Shown here piece after piece: positions 32,652 through 40,199 of a stretch of 43,446 nt of DNA (position 1 is the stretch's first letter; each line of letters begins with the position of its first letter). A program made the position numbers and the translations under genes. The notes under the pieces are model-generated. The model was given only the letters and a program-made list of their open reading frames with translations, was not told the origin of the DNA and ran no database searches. Source of the stretch: Gemmatimonadota bacterium (GTDB lineage: Bacteria; Gemmatimonadota; Gemmatimonadetes; Gemmatimonadales; Gemmatimonadaceae); assembly GCA_002737115.1 (NCBI GenBank), contig NSHR01000017.1:1-43446 (forward strand). Direction: 5' to 3'.

Positions 32652-33354
32652 GGGTCCCCTCGACGGCCGACAACGGACGCTCCACCGGCACCTCGGGAAA
32701 ACGATGAGGCCACTGCGTGGTCAGCGCCGCCAGACAACGCGACGTCACGACGTCGGGTTCGCCGTCGGCATCGACGGCAACGACCGGGCCGATCTCGGGA
32801 TACTGCGCCTGCCAGGCGGGCTGCAACGCGTCGTCGAACGCCGCACGCACGCGACGATGAAACGCCTCATCCTCGCGTTCCATGCGATCGGCACTGCCGC
32901 GCGCGTGCATGCGCGCCATCGACTCAACGAGCGGCAAGGCCAACAGCAGCGTGAGGTCGGGCGCCAATCCGCCGGTGGCGAACGCATTCACGTCGCGTAG
33001 TGCCGCGAGTGACAGGGCGCGCCCGCGCCCCTGATACGCGAACGTCGACAGCAGGAACCGATCGACGAGAACCACCGCACCACGCTGCAGCGCCGGCGTG
33101 ATCACATCCCGCACCAGCTGTGCGCGCGACGCCGCAAACAGCAGCGCTTCGGTCTCGGGCGTGAGCGCCGACTGCGGATCGAGCAACACGGCGCGCAACG
33201 CATCGCCCGCCGGTGTGCCACCAGGCTCGCGCAACGCCACCACCTCGTGACCGGCCGCGGCGAGCCGGTCGGCCAGCCGACGCCACTGCGTCGTCTTGCC
33301 GACCCCTTCGCCGCCTTCCAAGACGATAAAGCAGCCGCCGGTCGCACCCGACAT
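32644..33354 (-). CDS. tmk: Thymidylate kinase
   Basis: This cytoplasmic enzyme phosphorylates dTMP to dTDP. The ATG at 33354 gives 236 residues beginning MSGATGGCFIVLEGGEGVGKTTQ, which puts the P-loop at the expected position. A TTG start at 33372 would also overlap the previous stop. Other motifs are ALREPGGTPAGDALR (dTMP-binding region), ALLFAASRAQLV, VLVDRFLLSTFAYQGRGR (DRF/Y motif) and the lid RGSADRMEREDEAFHRRV. The last ~25 residues extend beyond a typical Tmk. It lies between the ylbF-like and ctpA-like genes in one minus-strand group. Confidence 0.95.
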   Translation of the reverse strand: MSGATGGCFIVLEGGEGVGKTTQWRRLADRLAAAGHEVVALREPGGTPAGDALRAVLLDPQSALTPETEALLFAASRAQLVRDVITPALQRGAVVLVDRFLLSTFAYQGRGRALSLAALRDVNAFATGGLAPDLTLLLALPLVESMARMHARGSADRMEREDEAFHRRVRAAFDDALQPAWQAQYPEIGPVVAVDADGEPDVVTSRCLAALTTQWPHRFPEVPVERPLSAVEGTHG

Positions 33355-33364
33355 GGCCGACCGC

Positions 33365-33715
33365 TCAGCCAAGGATGATGGAGCTGGTGGCGCCCGTGCG
33401 AATGCCCTCGGCGATCCACTGATTCACGCGCAGCATCAGCTTGTCAAAATTATCCTGCGCCGAAATCGCCGCCTGATAGGCGCTGTTGACCTGGACCTGC
33501 TGCAACAGCGTATCGAGCTGCTGCTCCATCTCGCTGGTCGGCTCCTCGCCGCGATCGATCATCGTCTGCGCGTCCTGACGGATCTTCTCCATCTGACGCA
33601 GCACGGTGGTCGCTTCGCGGTCGGCGTTGAGCGCCTCGCTGCTGCGCTTCACGGCCTTGTACTCGTCGCTTTGACCGATCGTGCGGCCAAGGTCCTTCGC
33701 CTTGCTTTCGAGCAT
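33365..33715 (-). CDS. ylbF: YlbF/YmcA-family small helical protein
   Basis: This small cytoplasmic helical protein has 116 residues. It belongs to the Com_YlbF (PF06133) family by pattern: MLESKAKDLGRTIGQSDEYKAV, LNADREATTVLRQMEKIRQDAQ, then VQVNSAYQAAISAQDNFDKLML. In Bacillus, YlbF and YmcA form a complex (with YaaT) affecting RNase Y activity and development. Whether that holds in this organism is unknown. The longer open frame upstream reaches into prmC and is rejected in favour of the ATG at 33715. That start follows a GAGGA ribosome-binding site displayed in a hairpin loop. Confidence 0.85.
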   Translation of the reverse strand: MLESKAKDLGRTIGQSDEYKAVKRSSEALNADREATTVLRQMEKIRQDAQTMIDRGEEPTSEMEQQLDTLLQQVQVNSAYQAAISAQDNFDKLMLRVNQWIAEGIRTGATSSIILG

Positions 33716-33721
33716 GGAGAT

Positions 33722-33736
33722 CGGCCTCCTCGGCCG
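33722..33736 (-). promoter_or_regulatory. Hairpin presenting the ylbF ribosome-binding site in its loop
   Basis: On the minus strand CGGCC-GAGGA-GGCCG forms a perfect 5-bp GC stem with the Shine-Dalgarno GAGGA as its 5-nt loop, ending 6 nt before the ATG at 33715. Confidence 0.45.
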
Positions 33737-33758
33737 AGTAAACGCAATTGAGTGAGAT

Positions 33759-34700
33759 TTACGCCGGCGCGTACTGCGCGAGCACCACGCGTTCACGACC
33801 GGTGAGGTCGCGCACCACCTGCACCTGCTGATACCCCTGCGTCGTTGCCAGGGCGGCGGTCCGTTGCGCGCGTCGGGTATCGACTTCAAACACCACCCAG
33901 CCAAACGGCTCCAAGTGCTCATGAGCGCCCGCGAGGATGGCCGCGTAGCGGGCCATGCCCTCATCGGCGGCCACCAGCGCCACCGTGGGCTCCCAGTCCC
34001 GCACACTGCGGGGAAGGGCGGCCGTTTCGCTGTACGCAATGTAGGGCGGGTTGGACACAATCACACGGGCCCGGACGCCTCGGAGCGGGGCCAGGTCGGC
34101 CCCCTGTCGAAACTCTACCGGTGCCCCGCCGGGCTCAGCCGCCGCCACGCGCGCCGCCGCCACGCGCGCCGCATTCGCAGCGGCCACCGCCAACGCGTCG
34201 TCGGACAGATCGGTGGCGATCACCCGCTCGTACCGGCCTTCGGTGGCCAAGCTGAGGGCAATGGCGCCGGAGCCGGTGCCGATGTCGACGGCGATCCCGC
34301 CTGGGTGGCTCGCCGTGAGGCGTAGCGCCTCGCCAACCACGATCTCCGTTTCCGGGCGCGGAATCAGCACGCGCCGATCGACATTAAGTACCAAATGCCG
34401 GAACGGCGCCGTGCCCACGCAGTAGGCCATAGGCTCCCCGGTGGCGCGCCGCTGGGCGGCGATCTCGATGCGCGCCTGGCTGGCGACCGGCGCCCGATAG
34501 CCGAGCGAGAGCAGCCGCCCGAGTTCACCCGGTGCCACATCGAGCACCGCCGCCACCAGCCACCGCGCCTCGCGGTCCGCCTCGGCCTCGGAAAATTCCG
34601 CGCCATCCGCGCGGGCCTCGAGCGCCAGCGGCTCCGACGCCAGCAGCCGCCGCGCGGCGTCGTGCAGCACGTCGCGCACCAGCCGACCGTCGTCAGCCAC
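33759..34700 (-). CDS. prmC: Peptide chain release factor N5-glutamine methyltransferase
   Basis: PrmC methylates the glutamine of the GGQ motif in release factors RF1 and RF2 using S-adenosylmethionine. The length is 313 residues, starting at GTG 34700 inside the prfA stop (8-nt overlap). The N-terminal helical domain binds the release factor. The catalytic Rossmann domain shows IPRPETEIVV, VDIGTGSGAIALSLA (SAM site), VIATDLSDDALAVA and the substrate-binding NPPYI. Its position directly behind prfA is the standard arrangement and matches its substrate. A 15-bp tandem duplication inserts a repeat of AARVA-type sequence after the SAM-binding strand (about residue 175). Confidence 0.95.
   Translation of the reverse strand: MADDGRLVRDVLHDAARRLLASEPLALEARADGAEFSEAEADREARWLVAAVLDVAPGELGRLLSLGYRAPVASQARIEIAAQRRATGEPMAYCVGTAPFRHLVLNVDRRVLIPRPETEIVVGEALRLTASHPGGIAVDIGTGSGAIALSLATEGRYERVIATDLSDDALAVAAANAARVAAARVAAAEPGGAPVEFRQGADLAPLRGVRARVIVSNPPYIAYSETAALPRSVRDWEPTVALVAADEGMARYAAILAGAHEHLEPFGWVVFEVDTRRAQRTAALATTQGYQQVQVVRDLTGRERVVLAQYAPA
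34141..34170 (+). repeat. 15-bp tandem duplication inside prmC
   Basis: GCCGCCACGCGCGCC is present twice in perfect tandem (34141-34155 and 34156-34170). On the coding strand it repeats a five-residue Ala/Arg/Val segment after the SAM-binding part of PrmC, keeping the frame. Confidence 0.9.
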
Positions 34701-35763
34701 TCAGGCTCTCTTCTGCGTTCGCCAGCGCGATTGCCTCGAGGAACGGTCCCAGATCACCGTCGAGCACCCGATCGATATCGTAGAGCGTGACGCCCACGCG
34801 GTGATCGGTCACCCGGCCCTGCGGAAAGTTGTAGGTGCGGATCTTGGCTGACCGGTCGCCGGTGGACACCTGCGATTTGCGCATGCGTGACCGCTCCGCT
34901 TCCTGTTCCGACAGCCGAAGATCGAGCAATCGCGCGCGCAGCACTTCCATGCCCTTGGCCTTGTTCTGCAGCTGCGACTTCTGGTCCTGCTGCGACACTA
35001 CCAAGCCGGTCGGGAGGTGCGTGATGCGCACGGCCGAGTCGGTAGTGTTCACGCTCTGCCCACCGGGTCCCGACGAGCGAAAAACGTCGATGCGCAGATC
35101 CTTGTCTTCGATCTTGACGTCGACCTCTTCGGCCTCGGGCAGCACCGCCACCGTTGCCGCCGACGTGTGAATGCGGCCCTGCGATTCGGTGGCCGGAACG
35201 CGCTGCACGCGATGCACGCCCGACTCCCACCGCAGCATGCCGAAGGCTCCGTCGCCGATGACCTTGAACACGGCTTCCTTCACGCCGCCCAGCGTGCCGT
35301 CGGAGTAGGAAATGCCCTCGATGCGCCAGCCTTTGCGCTCGATAAAGCGGGTGTACATGCGCAGCAGGTCGGCGGCGAACAGCGCCGCCTCATCGCCGCC
35401 GGTACCGGCGCGCAGTTCGAAGATGGCCGGGCGATCGTCGAGGGGGTCGCGCGGAATGAGCAGCGGCAATAGCGCCTTTTCCAGCGTCGTGCACTCCTGT
35501 TCCAGCCGCTCGACCTCCGCTTTGGCTTCCGCGACAAAGTCGGGCTCGTCACCATTGGCCATTTCCCGGGCGTCGGCGAGCTCCGCTTCGGCCTTGGCAT
35601 AGCGGTGCACTTTCACAACGACGTCGGCCAGGCGATGATGCTCGCGACCGAGTGCAGCAAGCCGTGGCGCGTCCTTCACCGTTTCCGGATCGGCCAGCAG
35701 CTGCTCCACTTCGGTGGCGCGACGCAGCGCGTCGGCCATGCGGTCGCGAAGATGGGTCAGCAT
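34693..35763 (-). CDS. prfA: Peptide chain release factor 1
   Basis: RF1 recognises UAA and UAG stop codons. The ATG at 35763 gives 356 residues, the standard length. An upstream Met would add 22 unrelated residues. The stop-codon-reading tripeptide region is VPATESQGRIHTS, with Pro190-Ala191-Thr192 (the RF1 type). The GGQ hydrolysis motif is SGPGGQSVNTTDSAVR with Gln236. AGTGGDEAALFAADL and RTYNFPQGRVTDHR are also present. It is followed by prmC, which methylates Gln236, with the two frames overlapping by 8 nt. It is the first gene of the minus-strand translation/processing group. Confidence 0.97.
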   Translation of the reverse strand: MLTHLRDRMADALRRATEVEQLLADPETVKDAPRLAALGREHHRLADVVVKVHRYAKAEAELADAREMANGDEPDFVAEAKAEVERLEQECTTLEKALLPLLIPRDPLDDRPAIFELRAGTGGDEAALFAADLLRMYTRFIERKGWRIEGISYSDGTLGGVKEAVFKVIGDGAFGMLRWESGVHRVQRVPATESQGRIHTSAATVAVLPEAEEVDVKIEDKDLRIDVFRSSGPGGQSVNTTDSAVRITHLPTGLVVSQQDQKSQLQNKAKGMEVLRARLLDLRLSEQEAERSRMRKSQVSTGDRSAKIRTYNFPQGRVTDHRVGVTLYDIDRVLDGDLGPFLEAIALANAEESLSG

Positions 35764-36004
35764 TGAGTGAGTGTGCTCGAGTTCGTAAGGCTTCGTGATA
35801 CTGGCCACGGCGCGGCACGTGACCGGCATCGTACTCTTCGGACCGGTCGGGAATATCGACCGAAGCGCGGACCTGCCTGCATGTCGAGGCTATCACCGGA
35901 AGATAACCGCGCGACGCCATCCACAGCAGGTTCGGAGGCCACGGCTGCCCGCTGGCCTCCTTCTCCCGCCTTGGTCCCTTCACCGCATGCCCGGGTCGGC
36001 GCCC
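35764..36004 (-). promoter_or_regulatory. Leader region of prfA, with competing hairpins
   Basis: This 241-nt gap holds no supportable gene. On the coding (minus) strand it carries overlapping inverted repeats: CGGTCG/CGACCG (35844-35849 and 35857-35862) and CTTCGG/CCGAAG (35836-35841 and 35860-35865). These two stems use the same bases and cannot both form. No convincing -10/-35 pair was found. Confidence 0.3.
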
Positions 36005-37582
36005 CTAGCCGTTCCCCACTCCCCATCCTCCGCCTCCCGGCGTTTCGATGGTGAGCACGTCACCCGCGTTCATGCTCACGCGACATTTGGCCGGCAGCTC
36101 GACGCCATTCAGCAGATTCCGCCCCGGCTGCGCATCCGCTCCGCCGTTCGCCCCTGGCGGCGCCACGCGACGACGTTCGGTGAGCAGTGTGGCCGTGCAC
36201 GGCACCATCGCCTGATAACGACGCACGATGCCATCGCCGCCGCGACTGGCGCCGGCCCCACCGCTCCCGCGACGCACCGAGTACTCCACCACGCGCAGCG
36301 GATAGGCGCGCTCGAGTGATTCCACCGGCGTGTTGCGCGTGTTGCTCATGCCCACATGCACGGCATCTGGCCCATCGCCGCGCGCGCTCCCACCCTGCCC
36401 ACCGCCGAGTGTTTCGTAGAAACTCCACCCCGGCGCACCCAGCGTGACGTTGTTCATCGTGCCTTGGCCGCAGGCAGGAATGGGCAGGTTGTGCACACCG
36501 ATGCTCGCCGCCGCCGCCGACAGGGCGGCGAAGCAGACATCGGTCATGCGCTGCGACAGCTCCACATTCCCAGCCGCCACCGCGCTCGGCCGCTTGGCGT
36601 TCGCCACGCAATCGTCGGGGATCGTGAGGGCGAGCGCCCGCGCCACTCCGTCGTTCACCGGCACATCGTCATCACACAACACGCGCAGCACGAACACCGC
36701 CGCCGCACGCGCGACGGCTGGCGGCGCGTTCACGTTGCCGCGCACGGCCGGCGACGTGCCCGTGAGATCCAGATGCAACGTGGCGTCCTTCACACGAACA
36801 TGTATGACTACCGGAATCGCCGCGTCGCTCACCCCGTCGCCCTCGAGCGCGTCGGCGGCGCGTCCTTCGGCGCCTTCCAGCAGCTCGAGACGCGCGCGCA
36901 CGCGGCGCTCGGTGTAATCGAGCAGCGCATTCACCGCGTCGCCCAGTACGTCGGCTCCAAGCCGCGTGTACAACGCCTGCCATCCCGCGCGCCCCGCCGC
37001 ACACGCCGCCCGTTGGGCGCGCAAATCCCCTTCACGCTCTTCGGGTGTGCGCACATTGGCGAGCACGAGTCGCATCACATCGTCCTGCGCCACCCCGCCG
37101 CGCTCGATACGCACCGGCGGCACGATGAGGCCTTCCTGAAACAGCTCGGTGGCGCCAAACGGCATGCTACCGGGACTCATCCCGCCCACGTCGGCATGAT
37201 GCGCCCGCACCGCGGCGTACCCAATGATGCGTTGGGCATCGTGCGCGTCGGCGATCACCTCGACCATCGTGAGGTCGGGCAAATGCGAGCCCCCGTGCGA
37301 CGGGTCGTTGAGCAGGAACACGTCACCCGGCGCGGCGCCACAGGCGCGCACGGCGGCCACTGACTCCGGCATCGCACCCAGATGCACCGGGATGTGCGCC
37401 GCCTGCGCCACCATGCGACCATCGGCATCGAATAGCGCGCAACTCGCATCACGGCGCTCGCGGATGTTGGGCGAAATGCTGCTGCGTTCCAGCAGTCCGC
37501 CCATCTCTTCGGCCAGCATCGCAACGCCCTGCGAAAAGACCGTGAGTTCGAGCGCGTCGAACCGCGCGCGTGTCGATGTCAT
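36005..37582 (-). CDS. Hydantoinase B / oxoprolinase family subunit
   Basis: This is a B-type subunit of an ATP-dependent hydantoinase/5-oxoprolinase-type amidohydrolase, working with the HyuA-like subunit encoded upstream. It has 525 residues from the ATG at 37582, which overlaps the UDG gene stop by 4 nt. Family features are LLERSSISPNIRERRDASCALFD, MVAQAAHIPVHLGAMPESV, DVFLLNDPSHGGSHLPDLTMV, HHADVGGMSPGSMPFGATELFQEGL, and the Gly-rich C-terminal segment ETLGGGQGGSARGDGPDAVH ending in TPGGGGWG. Substrates in the family include 5-oxoproline, hydantoins and acetone carboxylation intermediates. The actual substrate cannot be told from sequence. Confidence 0.92.
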   Translation of the reverse strand: MTSTRARFDALELTVFSQGVAMLAEEMGGLLERSSISPNIRERRDASCALFDADGRMVAQAAHIPVHLGAMPESVAAVRACGAAPGDVFLLNDPSHGGSHLPDLTMVEVIADAHDAQRIIGYAAVRAHHADVGGMSPGSMPFGATELFQEGLIVPPVRIERGGVAQDDVMRLVLANVRTPEEREGDLRAQRAACAAGRAGWQALYTRLGADVLGDAVNALLDYTERRVRARLELLEGAEGRAADALEGDGVSDAAIPVVIHVRVKDATLHLDLTGTSPAVRGNVNAPPAVARAAAVFVLRVLCDDDVPVNDGVARALALTIPDDCVANAKRPSAVAAGNVELSQRMTDVCFAALSAAAASIGVHNLPIPACGQGTMNNVTLGAPGWSFYETLGGGQGGSARGDGPDAVHVGMSNTRNTPVESLERAYPLRVVEYSVRRGSGGAGASRGGDGIVRRYQAMVPCTATLLTERRRVAPPGANGGADAQPGRNLLNGVELPAKCRVSMNAGDVLTIETPGGGGWGVGNG

Positions 37583-38244
37583 GACTGGGCCGCCGTGGGT
37601 GAAGGAAACCCGGCCTGCACAACGGCATTCTGACAGCGTACCATCCATGCCTCCTGCAGGTCGGCCATCTTGGCGCCCTTGCCGCGATCGGACGCCATCG
37701 ACAACAGCCCCTGCGCCGACGGATGCGGCAGCGCACAACGCGCCACTTCCGGCATGGGCGTGCGCTTGTACAGCATATCGATCGTGCGGGTCGCCACGCG
37801 ACCGAGCGTCACGATGCCTTTGAGTCCGCGTGTGCGTAGCGTCGTGATGTCTCGCGTGAGTCGGGCAAGGTTGGACGTTCCCTCGAGCTCTGAGCGCAGG
37901 GGCGCACGGAAGGTTGCGCCATCATCGGTGGGGCACCGGTCGAAGGCATTGCCGAGCGCCACCCCGTGCGCCAGCGGCACGATGCCGTTCGCCACGAACA
38001 GCGCGCCATCCCACTCCATGCGGTCGATCGCCGGCGGCAGCGTCATCGCGCCCATGCGCACGAGCACGTCATAGAGCACCTTGCCCGCCGCGTCGCCGAA
38101 GAACGGCACCCCGCTCTTGTCGGCACCACGCGGGCCCGGCGCTTCGCCGATGAGCAGGACATAGACCGAGCTGTCAACGGGCGTCAGCATCGACACCGGC
38201 GTGCCGAGAATGCGTCCGATATGCGCCGTCTTCGAGAGCGTCAT
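37579..38244 (-). CDS. Uracil-DNA glycosylase superfamily protein
   Basis: This predicted DNA base-excision repair glycosylase of the UDG superfamily has 221 residues from the ATG at 38244, which overlaps the HyuA-like stop by 4 nt. The first active-site motif is GEAPGPRGADKSGVPFFGDAAGK (Gly33-Gly37 for GEAPG). The second is LPHPSAQG late in the protein, with the catalytic His of this superfamily. LFVANGIVP and GIVTLGRVA strands complete the fold. Exact family (4, 5 or another) and substrate are undetermined. It lacks obvious extra cysteines for an iron-sulfur cluster like that in family 4 (only isolated Cys residues are seen). The location between two hydantoinase subunits is unusual. Confidence 0.78.
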   Translation of the reverse strand: MTLSKTAHIGRILGTPVSMLTPVDSSVYVLLIGEAPGPRGADKSGVPFFGDAAGKVLYDVLVRMGAMTLPPAIDRMEWDGALFVANGIVPLAHGVALGNAFDRCPTDDGATFRAPLRSELEGTSNLARLTRDITTLRTRGLKGIVTLGRVATRTIDMLYKRTPMPEVARCALPHPSAQGLLSMASDRGKGAKMADLQEAWMVRCQNAVVQAGFPSPTAAQS

Positions 38245-40199
38245 CCTTGCTGCTCCAGCATCCACCCTCCAATGTCGAGCGACCGCGCGATCCAGCCCTG
38301 CGCGATCCGCATCGTCGCATCCGGCAGTCGCACGATCGCCGGGCCCTTCAACACCCGCGCCATGGCGCGCCCGTCATCCACATCGTCCGCCAACATTCCA
38401 TCACGCGTGGGACGCGCGAAGTGCACGGGCCACGGCGCGCTGCTGAGCGTCGTGCGGGCGCTGATGAACTCAACCGGGCGGTTGAGCACAAAGCCCGTCC
38501 GTTCTTCATGGCGCGCCACAAACCGTGCCGCGACGGCGGCCGGTGCGTCACCCGGCTGCACGATAATGTCGAGTTCGTACCCCTGCCCCGCGTAGCGCGC
38601 TCGCAGCCACCAGCGCACCTCGAGCGACAACGCCTCGTCACCGTCTACGCGCAGCGCGTTCGCTTCCCGCTCCAGCAGGGCCCCCAACGCGGACGCACTC
38701 ATCGCTTCGGCCTGTTGCATCACGCTCACCAGTGATTCGCGACGCTCCGGTGCCAGCGCGAGTCCGATGGCGCTCAGCACGCCGGCGTGCGGCGGCACGA
38801 TCACTTGGCGCATCCCTAATCGCTCCGCCAGTCCGCAGGCGTGCAACGGACCGCCGCCACCGAACGCGATGAGCGGCACGTCCCGCGGATCGACGCCGCG
38901 TTCCACCGACACACGACGCAGCGCCCGCGCCATCGTGGCGTCGGCCGTGGCAATGATCGCGTCGGCCGCCCGTTCCCTCGATACGCCAAGCGGCGCCGCG
39001 ATGGTATCGACGGCAGCCCGCGCTCGCTCGAGGCTGATGGTCACACCACCGCTCCATTCGCCCGGCGCGATCGTGCCCAGCACCACGTGGGCGTCGGTGA
39101 CGGTCGGCCGCACACCACCGCGTCCGTACGCGGCCGGACCCGGGGAGGCCCCCGCGCTCATCGGCCCCGTGCGGAGGGCTCCACCGTCGTCAAGCCAGGC
39201 AATGCTGCCACCACCGGCCGCGACGGCTTCCACCAGCACGCGCGGTAGAGCAATCGGCACGCCAGCCACGCTGCCCCCACGTTCCACCAAGGGCTCGCCA
39301 TTCTCCACCAATCCTACATCAGCGCTGGTACCGCCGATGTCGATCGTGAGCGCGCGAGATACGCCAAGCGCACGCGCGATCGCCGCCGCCCCCGTCACGC
39401 CGCCCGCGGGGCCTGAGAGCGCCAGCGCGGCGGCATGTAACGCCGCATCCTGCGCCGACAACGTCCCACCGGCCGATGTCATCACGCGCGGCGGTGGATA
39501 GTCATGCTGCGTGAGGCGTGTCGAGAGCCCCGACAGATACCGGCGCACGGCTGGTCGCGCGTACGCTTCGGCCACGGTGGTCGCCATTCGCTCGTACTCG
39601 CGGATCTCCGGCAGTGCCTCGTGCGAACACACCACATCCGCCGCCAGTCCGGCGTCCGCGAGCGCCACCACGAGCGCGTCGCGGAGGGCGCGCTCGTGCG
39701 ACGGATCGCCGTACGCGTGTAGCAACGTGATGGCCACCGTCTCCGGCTCCTGCGCGGCGACCGCGGCGATCACCTCGGCGATGGCCTCGTCGGTCAGCGC
39801 CAGCGTGACGCCCTCTGGCGTGATGCGCTCGCGCACCGGAATGACGTGCGCCGGTTCCACCAGCGGGCGCGGATGATGCGTGGCCAGATCATACAGCGCC
39901 GCGCGCTCCTGTCGGCGAAGCTCGAGGAGATCGGTAAATCCGGCCGTCGCGCAGGCCACGACACGGGCGCCCGCGCGTTCGAGCAGCAGATTGGTGACTA
40001 CCGTCGTGCCGTGCGCGATGTGGGCGATCTGTGTGCCGTTCAGTGCCGCCACGCGGAGCGCCTCCAGCACACCGGCCGCCCGATCCGTCGCGACGCTCAG
40101 CACCTTCGACGTGTGCACGGTGCCATCAGCGTGTAGCGCGGCGAGGTCGGTGAAGGTCCCGCCCACATCGATGCCGACGGCGATTCGCGAGGTCGTCAT
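38241..40199 (-). CDS. Hydantoinase A / oxoprolinase family subunit
   Basis: This ATP-binding subunit of a hydantoinase/5-oxoprolinase-type enzyme has 652 residues. The ATG at 40199 gives the family N-terminus MTTSRIAVGIDVGGTFTDL (ASKHA phosphate-1 loop). The longer open frame upstream is antisense/overlap sequence in the DUF4105 gene. Further motifs are AHGTTVVTNLLLERAGARVV, RRQERAALYDL, LTIDIGGTSADVGLVENG (phosphate-2), GGGSIAWLDDGG, AYGRGGVRPTVTDAHVVLG and FGGGGPLHACGLAERLG. The partner HyuB subunit is encoded two genes downstream. It starts inside the DUF4105 stop (4-nt overlap). Confidence 0.93.
   Translation of the reverse strand: MTTSRIAVGIDVGGTFTDLAALHADGTVHTSKVLSVATDRAAGVLEALRVAALNGTQIAHIAHGTTVVTNLLLERAGARVVACATAGFTDLLELRRQERAALYDLATHHPRPLVEPAHVIPVRERITPEGVTLALTDEAIAEVIAAVAAQEPETVAITLLHAYGDPSHERALRDALVVALADAGLAADVVCSHEALPEIREYERMATTVAEAYARPAVRRYLSGLSTRLTQHDYPPPRVMTSAGGTLSAQDAALHAAALALSGPAGGVTGAAAIARALGVSRALTIDIGGTSADVGLVENGEPLVERGGSVAGVPIALPRVLVEAVAAGGGSIAWLDDGGALRTGPMSAGASPGPAAYGRGGVRPTVTDAHVVLGTIAPGEWSGGVTISLERARAAVDTIAAPLGVSRERAADAIIATADATMARALRRVSVERGVDPRDVPLIAFGGGGPLHACGLAERLGMRQVIVPPHAGVLSAIGLALAPERRESLVSVMQQAEAMSASALGALLEREANALRVDGDEALSLEVRWWLRARYAGQGYELDIIVQPGDAPAAVAARFVARHEERTGFVLNRPVEFISARTTLSSAPWPVHFARPTRDGMLADDVDDGRAMARVLKGPAIVRLPDATMRIAQGWIARSLDIGGWMLEQQG

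Noticed and set aside
36356-37363. 335-codon plus-strand open frame opposite the hyuB-like gene
   Set aside because: It is antisense to clear hydantoinase B motifs and very rich in Arg and His, with no domain.
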